This document shows, piece by piece, positions 1 to 8,592 of a stretch of DNA of 64,000 bases. The position numbers and the translations under genes are program-made. Position 1 is the first letter of the stretch. Each line of letters starts with the position of its first letter. Where the stretch lies: positions 248,001 through 312,000 of the forward strand of contig NZ_MUNV01000009.1 in assembly GCF_002001125.1 (NCBI RefSeq), in the 5' to 3' direction. Under the pieces are notes generated by a model. It did not search any database, was not told the origin of the DNA, and saw nothing but the letters and a program-made list of their open reading frames with translations. The stretch is from Rhodanobacter sp. B04 (GTDB lineage Bacteria > Pseudomonadota > Gammaproteobacteria > Xanthomonadales > Rhodanobacteraceae).

Positions 1-2
1 CG

Positions 3-1583
3 CGCGAGATCATCCCGTACTTCCTGGTCCGTGACGAGGGCTCCACGCATCGTGGATGGTATGTCGGGGTGGAGTTCAGTGGCCGCATCGCGATGGCGCT
101 GAAGCGGCACGGCGATGTGCTCGAAGGCGTGGCGGGGCTCGATCCCGAACCCGGCCCCTTCCGCACACGCCTGGCGCCCGGAGCAACCTTCAGCACCCCG
201 ACCGTGTTCGTCGGCGCCAGCGATGGCGACGTGGACACTACCGGCAACACGCTGCGGCGCTGGGTGCGCGAGGTATTGAATGATCCCGCCATCTTGCGCG
301 ATCCCGCCTATCCGACGGTGACCGTCAACAGCTGGGGCAGCGCGATGGCGATCACCGACGCACAGGCCCGGCACATGATCGACGATGCACGCCGCCTGGG
401 TTTCGAGATGTTCCATCTCGATGCCGGCTGGTTCCGCGCGGTCGGCGACTGGTATCCGGACCCGCGGAAATTTCCGCACGGCATTGCGGCGATTTCGGAT
501 TACGCGCATAGCCGCGGCCTGAAGTTCGGCCTCTGGACCGACTGGGCGCAGGCGGGCACGAGTGCGCAGCGCGGCGCACTTAACGTCGCCGATCCGCATG
601 TGCGCGACTGGCTGACCACCGATCCGCCAGCGGGCTGGCAACCCGCGGAGTTCAAGGGCATCACCATCGACCTGGGCGCACCCGCCGCACAGGCGTGGGC
701 GACGCGCGAAGTCGATCGCATCGTGCGCGACTATCACGTCGACATGCTTGAGCACGACGGTTATGTCGTCGCCCAGGGCTGCGCCCGCGCCGATCATCCG
801 CATGCGCCGGCCGACCCCGCCGGCACCCGGCGCTACAGCGATGATGATTTCCTCTGGGTCGACAGTTCCAATTCGACCGATGTCAGCCTGCACGCCACGC
901 AGGCTTACTACGAGATACAGGCAGGGCTGCGACGCGCGCACCCAGGCCTGATGCTCGAAATCTGCAACGACGGCGGGCGCATGGTCGATTTCGGCAGCGC
1001 CGCGCACGGCGATTACTTCTCCATCGTCGACGCCTACGACCCGCTATCCAACCGGCAGGCGTTCTACGACGCCAGCCACGTACTGCCACCGGCGATGCTC
1101 GAGGCCTATGTGAAGGCATGGCCGACGCCGCACATCGAGAATTTCCGCTACATGCTGCGCAGCGGGATGATGGGCTGGCTGACGGTGATGATCGACAGCA
1201 ACAGCTGGAGTCCGCAGCAGCATGCCGCCGCGGCCAGGGAGATCGCATTCTACAAATCGACCCTGCGCCCGTTGATCCGCGATGCCGACCTGTACCACGT
1301 GGGACCCCGGCCGGACGGCAAGGGCTGGGACGGACTGGAATATTTCGATGCCGGCCGGGACCGGGGCGTGCTCTACGCTTTCCATGGCAGCGCGGCCACG
1401 CCGGGCGGATTCCGCTTCAACTTGCGTGGACTGCGCGGCAATCGCAGATACCGGCTGCATTTCAGGGATCACTCGTCGCCTGATCGCGAAGCAAGCGGGC
1501 GCGAGCTGATGCAGGCTGGCCTTGTCGTGGCGCTGCCCATGGCGGACTCGTCCGAACTGGTGACGATCGAGGCCTTGCGATGA
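3..1583 (+). CDS. GH36-like alpha-galactosidase, 5' end outside window
   Basis: The reading frame is open to the left edge, so the start codon lies upstream and only about 526 C-terminal residues are visible. The sequence has the GH36/GH27 (beta/alpha)8 pattern: VNSWGSAM at the first barrel strand, MFHLDAGWF resembling the GH36 FVLDDGWF motif, and VDMLEHDGY where the family carries its nucleophile Asp. It also has LEICNDGGR and DAYDPLSNR, the latter near the expected acid/base Asp. A C-terminal beta domain follows. The likely role is removal of alpha-galactosyl (or related alpha-glycosyl) end groups. The stop overlaps the start of the GH125 gene (ATGA), so the two are translationally coupled. 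The family is fairly secure. The exact substrate is not, because the nucleophile region departs from the classical KWDMNR motif. Confidence 0.75.
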   Translation, partial: REIIPYFLVRDEGSTHRGWYVGVEFSGRIAMALKRHGDVLEGVAGLDPEPGPFRTRLAPGATFSTPTVFVGASDGDVDTTGNTLRRWVREVLNDPAILRDPAYPTVTVNSWGSAMAITDAQARHMIDDARRLGFEMFHLDAGWFRAVGDWYPDPRKFPHGIAAISDYAHSRGLKFGLWTDWAQAGTSAQRGALNVADPHVRDWLTTDPPAGWQPAEFKGITIDLGAPAAQAWATREVDRIVRDYHVDMLEHDGYVVAQGCARADHPHAPADPAGTRRYSDDDFLWVDSSNSTDVSLHATQAYYEIQAGLRRAHPGLMLEICNDGGRMVDFGSAAHGDYFSIVDAYDPLSNRQAFYDASHVLPPAMLEAYVKAWPTPHIENFRYMLRSGMMGWLTVMIDSNSWSPQQHAAAAREIAFYKSTLRPLIRDADLYHVGPRPDGKGWDGLEYFDAGRDRGVLYAFHGSAATPGGFRFNLRGLRGNRRYRLHFRDHSSPDREASGRELMQAGLVVALPMADSSELVTIEALR

Positions 1584-2968
1584 CCTCCAGACATCACCTG
1601 GTGCTGGCAGTGTTGTTTGCCTGCGCCGTATTCACGTCGCGACAGGCTGCCGGGGCCCAGGTCGAAACGAACGCATCCGCGACGCAAACGCATCAGGACG
1701 ACAGGCTGCAGAACGGCAGGCTGGTGGTCCAGCCTGGGGTGATCATCGCGGCCGCAGCCGCGTATCGGAATCCGAACCCGGCATTGCAGGCGATGCTGCG
1801 TTCGGCCCTGCTCAACACTGGCACGCAGATCGTGGAAGCGGGCGATGGCACCGCCTACGTGAGAACCGGCGACATTCCCGCCGAATGGCTGCGCGACTCC
1901 AGCGTGCAGGTCGAGGCAACCTATCTCGACTACGCCCGCGATCCGCAGGTACGCGCCCTGTTCAAGGCCGTGATCCAGCGTCAGGCGAAGTACCTGATCG
2001 TCGATCCGTATGCCAACGCGTTCAAACAGGACTACACGGTGTGGGAACGCAAGTTCGAACTGGACTCGCTGTGCTATCCGATTCTGCTCGCGTGGAAGTA
2101 TTACCGGGTGACCGGCGATGCGTCGGTATTCACGCCAGAGCTCAGACAAGCCTTTCTGCACGTGCTCGACGTCATGAAGATCGAGCAGGATCACCGACGC
2201 AGCAGCAGGTACCGCTTCAAGTCCGACACCGAGGAAGCCGGCATCAATCCGGTCGCCCATACCGGCATGATCTGGACCGGCTTCCGTCCCTCGGACGACC
2301 CGTGCGTCTACAACTACCTGATCCCCGCCGAGATGATGGCGGTGCAGGCCTTGTCGGCGCTTGTGGATATCGCCGCGGTCTATCGCGATCCGCGGATGGC
2401 AGCACGCGCCGGGAAGCTGCGCCGGCAAGTGCATGCAGGCATCCAGAGATACGGCATCGTGAAGGGGCCTGACGGCAAACCGATCTATGCCTATGAAGTC
2501 GACGGGCTCGGCCACGCGAACCTGATGGACGATGCGAACCTTCCGAACCTGCTTTCGGCGCCGTATTTCGGTTATGTCGGCATTGACGATCCGATCTACC
2601 GGAACACCCGGCATTTCGTGCTCTCACGGGCCAACCCGTTTTACTACTCCGGTCCGCTCGCAGCCGGACTGGGCAGCCCGCACACTCCCGTCGGCATGAT
2701 CTGGCCGCTGGGGCTGCTTGCCGAAGGATTCACCACGAACGACCCGGCCGAGCAGCAGCGCGTGCTGGCCATGTTGCTGGCCAGCGACCCGGGCGACCAC
2801 CGGCTGCATGAATCCTTCGATCCTCGCGATCCCACGAAATTCACCCGCGAGGATTTCGGCTGGCCCAATGCATTCTTCACCGAATACATCGCGAAGCTGC
2901 ATGGGGCTCCGGCGCACCCCACACCAAGTACGGCGGCCCTGCATTTCGATGTGGAATCCACACACTGA
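1580..2968 (+). CDS. GH125 exo-alpha-1,6-mannosidase, secreted
   Basis: This 462-residue protein has a signal peptide (hydrophobic run at about residues 6-25, cleavage near AAGA). It carries GH125 hallmarks: GDIPAEWLRDS at about residue 95, NLMDDANLPNLL, YEVDGLGH, and FGWPNAFFTEYI near the C-terminus. GH125 enzymes are metal-independent inverting exo-alpha-1,6-mannosidases acting on N-glycan cores and yeast mannan. The length matches the family. The start is fixed by the ATGA overlap with the upstream GH36-like gene, which makes a two-gene operon for trimming alpha-galactosyl and alpha-mannosyl residues outside the cytoplasm. Family assignment is confident; the natural substrate is inferred. 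Confidence 0.9.
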   Translation: MTSRHHLVLAVLFACAVFTSRQAAGAQVETNASATQTHQDDRLQNGRLVVQPGVIIAAAAAYRNPNPALQAMLRSALLNTGTQIVEAGDGTAYVRTGDIPAEWLRDSSVQVEATYLDYARDPQVRALFKAVIQRQAKYLIVDPYANAFKQDYTVWERKFELDSLCYPILLAWKYYRVTGDASVFTPELRQAFLHVLDVMKIEQDHRRSSRYRFKSDTEEAGINPVAHTGMIWTGFRPSDDPCVYNYLIPAEMMAVQALSALVDIAAVYRDPRMAARAGKLRRQVHAGIQRYGIVKGPDGKPIYAYEVDGLGHANLMDDANLPNLLSAPYFGYVGIDDPIYRNTRHFVLSRANPFYYSGPLAAGLGSPHTPVGMIWPLGLLAEGFTTNDPAEQQRVLAMLLASDPGDHRLHESFDPRDPTKFTREDFGWPNAFFTEYIAKLHGAPAHPTPSTAALHFDVESTH

Positions 2969-3045
2969 CCGCGCGGGTGAATCTTGCGGGCCACGCGGGC
3001 TCGCGCGCAGTATGGGAATCACCGAGCAGGACAGGAAATCGACGA

Positions 3046-3747
3046 ATGGCGGGCAATTCCAGTTTCCCTTCCAAGGGATCGCACAGCGGCAATCAGGCAG
3101 GTTTCACGGTCAGCTCCAGCGCGCCCGGCTCAATCAGTTACTCCGTCGCCACGCCGACGGTTGCCCCGGCATTGCGATCGTTCGATCTCTTCCCTACCCG
3201 TATCTGGCAGGCACAGATGCCCGCGCTGACAACGCATCTGCAGGAGTGGGCAAGTACCGTGCTGGCGCTACGGGCTGCCAGCCCGCGACCGGCAGGACGT
3301 ACCAATCGCCAGGGCTGGAACAGCGAGGACATGGCGGTACTGGAGCAGCCCGTCTTTGCGCCGCTGCGACAGGCGATACGTTCGGGTTGCACCAGCGCGT
3401 TGAGCGAGATGGGCGTGCGCGATGTCCCGTTCCAGCTGCAATCATGGATCAACCTGCATGACCGCGGCGGCTTCAACTTCCTGCATGTGCACGAAGGCTG
3501 CCTGCTGTCGGGCTGCTTCTACCTCAAAGTGCCCGCGGGTTCGGGCAAGCTGGTGTTCCGCGATCCGCGGCCCGGTGTCATTCATGGCTACGTGAAGGGT
3601 GCCGTGCCGAACGGCTACAGCGATATCCAGCTGACCCCCGATGCCGGCTTGCTGGTGCTGTTCCCGAGCTGGATGGAACACTTCGTGGAACCCCACGACA
3701 GCGACGAGCCGCGCATCTCGATCTCCTTCAATGCGGTGACGGCGTAG
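3046..3747 (+). CDS. TIGR02466-like putative 2OG-Fe(II) oxygenase
   Basis: A 233-residue protein without a signal peptide. The C-terminal half has the jelly-roll pattern of TIGR02466 proteins: FNFLHVHEG near residue 145 (candidate iron ligands), then SGCFYLKVP, LVFRDPRP, LLVLFPSWMEHFV near residue 210 (distal His), and RISISFNA. The ATG at 3046 is chosen because AGGA lies about 9 bases upstream; a GTG at 2977 would add 23 poorly structured residues. It is 77 bases downstream of the GH125 gene and convergent with a larger TPR-containing relative, whose stop is 15 bases away. The substrate is unknown. In xanthomonads such proteins often neighbour TonB receptors, as here. Confidence 0.7.
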   Translation: MAGNSSFPSKGSHSGNQAGFTVSSSAPGSISYSVATPTVAPALRSFDLFPTRIWQAQMPALTTHLQEWASTVLALRAASPRPAGRTNRQGWNSEDMAVLEQPVFAPLRQAIRSGCTSALSEMGVRDVPFQLQSWINLHDRGGFNFLHVHEGCLLSGCFYLKVPAGSGKLVFRDPRPGVIHGYVKGAVPNGYSDIQLTPDAGLLVLFPSWMEHFVEPHDSDEPRISISFNAVTA

Positions 3748-3762
3748 ACCAGGGGCACCAAG

Positions 3763-5583
3763 CTACCGGCGATCGGGCACCACATCGAAGGCCACCGTAA
3801 GACGCGTCTGGTCGCCTGAAAAAGGCACCGTGCCATGCCAGAAATAGGACGGGAACAGCACCAGCATGCCGGTCTCGGGACGTACCGCGTGCTCGGCCGG
3901 CAAGCTAGGCGTCGTGGCGATGCTGGGCTCGCCGAACGTGAGGAGCCCGTCCTGGCTTCGCTGATCGGCCATGCTGTCAGGCAATTCGATATAGCAGGCC
4001 GAGGAAATCCATCCGCGCGGATGCACGTGGTTGGTGTGGAAGCCCGACGTGCGCAGCCGCACCGACCAGCTGCCATTGAAGCGCCAGCTCCCCTGGTTGC
4101 GCCGGCGCAGCGGATCGTTGCCGCGACCGATCTGCTCCATATAGCGCCGGATGGGCGCTTCGAAGGCCTGGAACAAGGCCTGGATCACCGGGTCCGTACT
4201 GCGCGTCAGTTCCTCGGTGGTCTCCGTGCCATGCCGCAAGGATTGAAACAGCAGCGGGTGGTTGTGGGCACGATGCAGGCGCTCGAGGCTGCTCTTCACA
4301 TCGGCGAGAAAACTGCCCAGATCCGACCATCGCGATGGCACGTCGAGCTGCTGCGGCACGACCCATCGCTGGTAATCGCAAAGCTCTTGGTAACGCGCAT
4401 CGCCCAGCAGGCGCCAGGCCGTGGTCTGCAGCGCGATGAGATATTGGTCGTCGGGAGTGCTCGCCAGCAACGCGTCACAATGGGGCAACGCGCCGGCAGC
4501 GTCGCCGATACCGAGCTGGGCGGCGAGCAGGAGCTTGCGTGCCCCCATGTCGTTCGGCATGGCACGCAAGGCGCGCCCGGCCAGGCCCAACGCGGCCGCG
4601 GGATCGAATTCCAGCGCCGCCAGACCGGCGCGCACCAGCAGTGCCGGCGGAGCACCCGCACGCGAAACCGGCTCGGCGAGACAGGCGTACGCGCTGCGCG
4701 CATCCCCCGCCCCCTGCAGAATGGCCGCCTTCGCCGCCCACAGGGCATCGTCGTTGGCAAACGTCCGCAAGGCCTGATCCATCGTGGCGGTTGCCTGCGC
4801 GCTGTCACCGGTACGCATCCATACCAGCCGTGCAAGATGGTTGTGCGCCTCCAGCAGGCGCGGCTCCAGCCGCAGGCAGGCGCGCAACGCCGTCTCGGCC
4901 CGATCGAAGTCGCCGAGCGCGATCAAGCTGCGCGCATGGGTGTAATGCAGCATCGCATTCGGTTGTCCCTGGGCCAGCGCCTGGCGGGCGACGCGCTCCG
5001 CCTCGGCAGGCTGGTTCGCGGCATCCAGGGCCATCGCCAGGGCATGCGCAGCGAGAGGATGCCCGGGCGCAGCCGCCACCGCCTGGCGGAACGTGGCCAC
5101 CGCTTCGCCCTGACGCCCGAGCGCGGCAAGACCGGCGACATGCTGCGCAACCAACTCCGCGTCCGCCTGACCGTTCGCGCAAAAGCGGGCAGTCACCTCC
5201 ACCGCCTGGGCTGGACGCTGCGTGTCGTTGTAGTAGCGCGCAAGCACCAACGCTGCGCGTGGATACGGCGGCGATCCCGCACAGGCGCGCTGCAGCAGGG
5301 GCTCGGCTTCGCCGGCCCGACCGCTGCCGAGCAGCAGCTCGCCGAGGGTTGCCAACGTGGGCGTCCAACCGGGATCGAGCGCAAGCGCTTCACGCAAGCT
5401 GGCTTCCGCACCGGCAGCATCGCCAAGCGCCTGCTTGGCACCGGCGAGCAGTCGGCGCGCTTCGGCGAACTGCGGGTTTTCGCTTACGACCGCTTCGAGT
5501 TGCTCATGCGCAAGCCGGAAATTCCCGGCCTGCAGCAACGTACTGATGTGTCGCAGGGACTCAATGACAGCGGACGAGATCAT
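3763..5583 (-). CDS. TPR-repeat protein with C-terminal 2OG-Fe(II) oxygenase-like domain
   Basis: A 606-residue protein. Residues about 5-380 are degenerate tetratricopeptide repeats rich in Ala, Leu and Glu with the usual A-x-x-x-L spacing. The C-terminal 200 residues form a TIGR02466-like oxygenase domain with FHTNHVHPRGW near residue 518 and LVLFPSYFWHGTVPF near residue 580, giving candidate His ligands. It is the larger relative of the convergent gene ending at 3747. The ATG at 5583 is chosen because the repeat domain begins there; the frame stays open to 5814 but the extension looks non-coding. TPRs usually bind a protein partner, so modification of a protein or peptide is possible. No substrate can be named. 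Confidence 0.7.
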   Translation of the reverse strand: MISSAVIESLRHISTLLQAGNFRLAHEQLEAVVSENPQFAEARRLLAGAKQALGDAAGAEASLREALALDPGWTPTLATLGELLLGSGRAGEAEPLLQRACAGSPPYPRAALVLARYYNDTQRPAQAVEVTARFCANGQADAELVAQHVAGLAALGRQGEAVATFRQAVAAAPGHPLAAHALAMALDAANQPAEAERVARQALAQGQPNAMLHYTHARSLIALGDFDRAETALRACLRLEPRLLEAHNHLARLVWMRTGDSAQATATMDQALRTFANDDALWAAKAAILQGAGDARSAYACLAEPVSRAGAPPALLVRAGLAALEFDPAAALGLAGRALRAMPNDMGARKLLLAAQLGIGDAAGALPHCDALLASTPDDQYLIALQTTAWRLLGDARYQELCDYQRWVVPQQLDVPSRWSDLGSFLADVKSSLERLHRAHNHPLLFQSLRHGTETTEELTRSTDPVIQALFQAFEAPIRRYMEQIGRGNDPLRRRNQGSWRFNGSWSVRLRTSGFHTNHVHPRGWISSACYIELPDSMADQRSQDGLLTFGEPSIATTPSLPAEHAVRPETGMLVLFPSYFWHGTVPFSGDQTRLTVAFDVVPDRR

Positions 5584-5841
5584 GGGTATCCCACGGCGGA
5601 CTGGCTTGATTGATTCATCGTCAAAACGACTCGCCCCTGCATGCGGGCATTGCATGATTTCGCTTGCGAAAGAGGGGAACAGCTTGCTTGATCCCCGGTT
5701 CGTGACCGCAGGCATCAGCCGCAAGACACGGGCTGTTCCAGGCACGCGAGATCGACCTCTGCCCGCCAGCTTCCCGAAGCGCGCCACTGCCGTGGAAACG
5801 AAACTGAAGCACAAATCTAGCGCGCCACGCGGTCAAACGAA

Positions 5842-5877
5842 ACGGCCCGGATCGTCGAGGGAAACGATCCGGGCCGT
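5842..5877 (-). terminator. Strong hairpin terminator after the TonB receptor
   Basis: A perfect 14-bp stem (ACGGCCCGGATCGT, 5842-5855, paired with 5864-5877) with an 8-base loop lies 31 bases past the TonB receptor stop. On the minus strand it is followed by a short T-rich stretch (TTCGTTT). It also insulates the TPR/oxygenase gene, which starts at 5583, from receptor transcription. Confidence 0.75.
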
Positions 5878-5908
5878 CCAGTACCGCAAGCGAAGCAGGC
5901 CATCAGAC

Positions 5909-8491
5909 CTAGAAGTTGTATTTCGCCTGCAGATTCACTTCGCGCCCCTCGATGGAACGCGCCATGATGACGCCGCCGATGCCCGTATTGACGCCAAAGA
6001 CACGTGAATTGCCTTCGGTCAGGCCGATCTGGTTGGTCAGATTGGTTCCGCGCAGGGTGAATTGCCAGTTCTGGTTGTAGTTGGCGACGATGCCTGCGTC
6101 CAGGGTGTAATACGAACCGAGCGGCTGCAACCCGGATTGGTCTTCGTAACGCTGACCAATGTGGGTGTACGTGACATAGGGAGTGATGTCTCCCCAGCTG
6201 GTCACGATCCGGTAGCTCGGCGTGAACATGTAACGCACCTTGGGTTGCCGCTGCAGAGGTTCGCCGTCAAGGCCGACGCACTGCACACCACCATTGATAT
6301 CGGTGTACTGGGCACAGCCGTTGTAATTCGTGTAGTGGCCGTCCATGTAGTCGCCGACCAAGGCGAATTTCAGGTTTTCAATCGGCGACCAGGTGGCGTT
6401 CAGATTCAAACCCTTGGTCGATGATCCGTAATTGGAGATCGCGCCGATCGGAACGCCCGCCCCGTTGGTTTCCTGGTACTGCAGGCCGGTGAATTTCCGA
6501 TAGTAGACGCTGGCATCGAGGTAGAGAACCGGGGTCTGGTACTTGAAGCCGCCTTCCAGGTTGCGGATCTTCTCCATCGGCGAAAAATTGCCGCCGCTGC
6601 CGCGGATGCCGTTGTCGAAATCGTCGAAATGGCCGCCGGTATTGGCACGGCCGTATATGCTCATGTTGCTGGCCAGCTCATAGTTGGCGCCGACCGTGAA
6701 CGACGGATGGGTCTTGTTGTAGTCAAGGTGCGTGAACGTGCCATTGCAGATCGAGACGGCATTGTCATACAGCGTATAGGGGTTGCCATCCAGGTCGACG
6801 GTCACGAAGTTGCACGTGTTCTGAGTGGCATGGATGTTTTCAATTCGTGCGGAGGCATCCAGCAGCCACGGACCCACCTTCCACGAGTCAGACAGGTAGA
6901 ACGCCTTGTTGGTCGCCACGCCATTCTCGGCAATGTCGTAATTGCCATTGAAGCTGACGAAGCCCTGGGGGTTGGTGACGTAATAGGTCTGTCCATTCTG
7001 CACATAGCTGACCGTGATCGGCTTGGCGTTGTTCGTGTTGCTCATCAGCATCTGGTTGCCGAGCGACCAGTTGTCGTTGTCGGTCGAGCGCGCGAAGTAG
7101 AAGCCCGCGGTCAGGGTATTGCCGTCGAACAATTCCTTGCTCAGCCGGAAATCGTTGTTGAAGGTATGCAGCTGCTTCTGGATATACCACCAACCCTGAT
7201 GGATGACGCTTTGGTTCAGTGGCACCGCGCCGCCGCCGACATAGTTGGCCTGGACGTTGGTGCCGGCCGGCAGACCCAGGGTGTCGCTGTCCACCGGCTG
7301 GTTGGTGCTGCTGCAATAACCCGCCGGCTGCGCGGTGTTGCAGCCGTAGAGGTAGTAGCCCAGCGGCTTCGGGTTGGGGCCTGAGAACAGCGCATTGGTA
7401 TTGAGCTGGCCTCCGCCCACGACAAAGTGGTCGTCCACCTTCCAGCCGTCGCCAAAGTCGGCGCTGTAGGTGCCACCGAAGTAGTTGAGCTTGCCGCCAC
7501 GGCCATTGGCAAGATTCGCGTTCAGCATGTTGCCGTAGGGTCCAGGCACCTGGACGTTCTGGATGGCGTGGCTGTAGTAGGTACCGGTCAGCGCATCGAT
7601 GCCGGGAAAGCTGGAGTAGTTCGAACCGCTGCCCTGGATCAATGCGGTCGGGGTAATGAACTGGTTCTTGTCGTCGAGCGAACGTGCCCAGAACATCAGC
7701 GTACCGTTGTCCAGGTCGTGGGTCAGGGTCGCGGTCAGCTGCCCACCGTTGTCGGAGGGATATTGCGGATCGCGCACGCCATCGGACCTGCGGTAGAAGC
7801 CGCCGATGCTGCCATACCAGTTCTCCGCGATGGGAAAGCCGTAAAAGCCATCCACGCGATACAGCCCTTCGGAGCCGTAGGTCACGCCGATGTCACCCGA
7901 GGGCACCTCGGTACCCTGGCGCAGGATGAAGTTTGCGGTGGCGCCCATCTGACCCGGACCGAAGATGGCGCCCGGACCGCCCTGCACGATCTCGACGCGC
8001 TGGATCGTGTCATCGAGACGGAACAGCGAACTGCTGTCCATGAAGGACAACGACGGCATGCCATACAACGGGGTGCCATTGACCATCATGGTGAAGAACG
8101 GCGCATCGCCGCCACCCGGGAAGCCGGCGATCTCGATGTTGGCGCCGGTCTGGCCGCCGCTGGATTCAGGCCAGATTCCCGGCGAGATCTTGAGCAGGTC
8201 GGCGGTGCTCTTCGGGTTGGCGTCCGTGATCTGCTGAAGGTCGGCGGTGACGACGTTGTAACTCGCGTCGATTTTCTTGACGCCACCCGCGTTGGCGGTC
8301 ACGACGACAGCTTGCAGGGACTTGACCTCCTTGAGCCCTGTGCTGGTTTTTTCCTTGCCGGCAGGCGCCGTGTTGGTGTCGGTCTGCGCGGCCGGTGCAG
8401 CTGCATCCTGGCCTGCCGCCCAGACCATCTGCGGCAGCGCCGCCGTGATCGCGGTCACCAGTGCCAGTTTGACTAGTTCGGGGTGATTCAT
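5909..8491 (-). CDS. TonB-dependent outer-membrane receptor (carbohydrate type)
   Basis: An 860-residue receptor with an N-terminal signal peptide ending near VWAAG. It has a plug domain (STADLLKISPG, SSGGQTGANIEIAGFPGG, QRVEIVQGGPGAIFGPGQ) and a long beta-barrel closing with the terminal aromatic strand VNLQAKYNF. The start at 8491 has a strong ribosome site (GGAGGG, 6 bases upstream). It lies 101 bases downstream of the GH65/beta-PGM gene on the same strand and may share its transcript. It would import an oligosaccharide across the outer membrane using TonB energy. It is clearly paralogous to the receptor at 46232-48784, with near-identical plug motifs and the same SIEGREVN tail. The ligand is unknown. 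Confidence 0.93.
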   Translation of the reverse strand: MNHPELVKLALVTAITAALPQMVWAAGQDAAAPAAQTDTNTAPAGKEKTSTGLKEVKSLQAVVVTANAGGVKKIDASYNVVTADLQQITDANPKSTADLLKISPGIWPESSGGQTGANIEIAGFPGGGDAPFFTMMVNGTPLYGMPSLSFMDSSSLFRLDDTIQRVEIVQGGPGAIFGPGQMGATANFILRQGTEVPSGDIGVTYGSEGLYRVDGFYGFPIAENWYGSIGGFYRRSDGVRDPQYPSDNGGQLTATLTHDLDNGTLMFWARSLDDKNQFITPTALIQGSGSNYSSFPGIDALTGTYYSHAIQNVQVPGPYGNMLNANLANGRGGKLNYFGGTYSADFGDGWKVDDHFVVGGGQLNTNALFSGPNPKPLGYYLYGCNTAQPAGYCSSTNQPVDSDTLGLPAGTNVQANYVGGGAVPLNQSVIHQGWWYIQKQLHTFNNDFRLSKELFDGNTLTAGFYFARSTDNDNWSLGNQMLMSNTNNAKPITVSYVQNGQTYYVTNPQGFVSFNGNYDIAENGVATNKAFYLSDSWKVGPWLLDASARIENIHATQNTCNFVTVDLDGNPYTLYDNAVSICNGTFTHLDYNKTHPSFTVGANYELASNMSIYGRANTGGHFDDFDNGIRGSGGNFSPMEKIRNLEGGFKYQTPVLYLDASVYYRKFTGLQYQETNGAGVPIGAISNYGSSTKGLNLNATWSPIENLKFALVGDYMDGHYTNYNGCAQYTDINGGVQCVGLDGEPLQRQPKVRYMFTPSYRIVTSWGDITPYVTYTHIGQRYEDQSGLQPLGSYYTLDAGIVANYNQNWQFTLRGTNLTNQIGLTEGNSRVFGVNTGIGGVIMARSIEGREVNLQAKYNF

Positions 8492-8592
8492 GGTAATCCC
8501 TCCTCAAGATGGTGTTGGAACACCGGTTTCGACTCGACGTTGTTTTCGTTCTGATTTATCAATTCATTGACGACACCGCGATGGCGCAGATC

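Noticed and set aside
5584-5814. N-terminal extension of the TPR/oxygenase protein to 5814
   Set aside because: The 77 extra residues are unlike TPR sequence and lack a signal peptide. The repeat domain starts right at ATG 5583.
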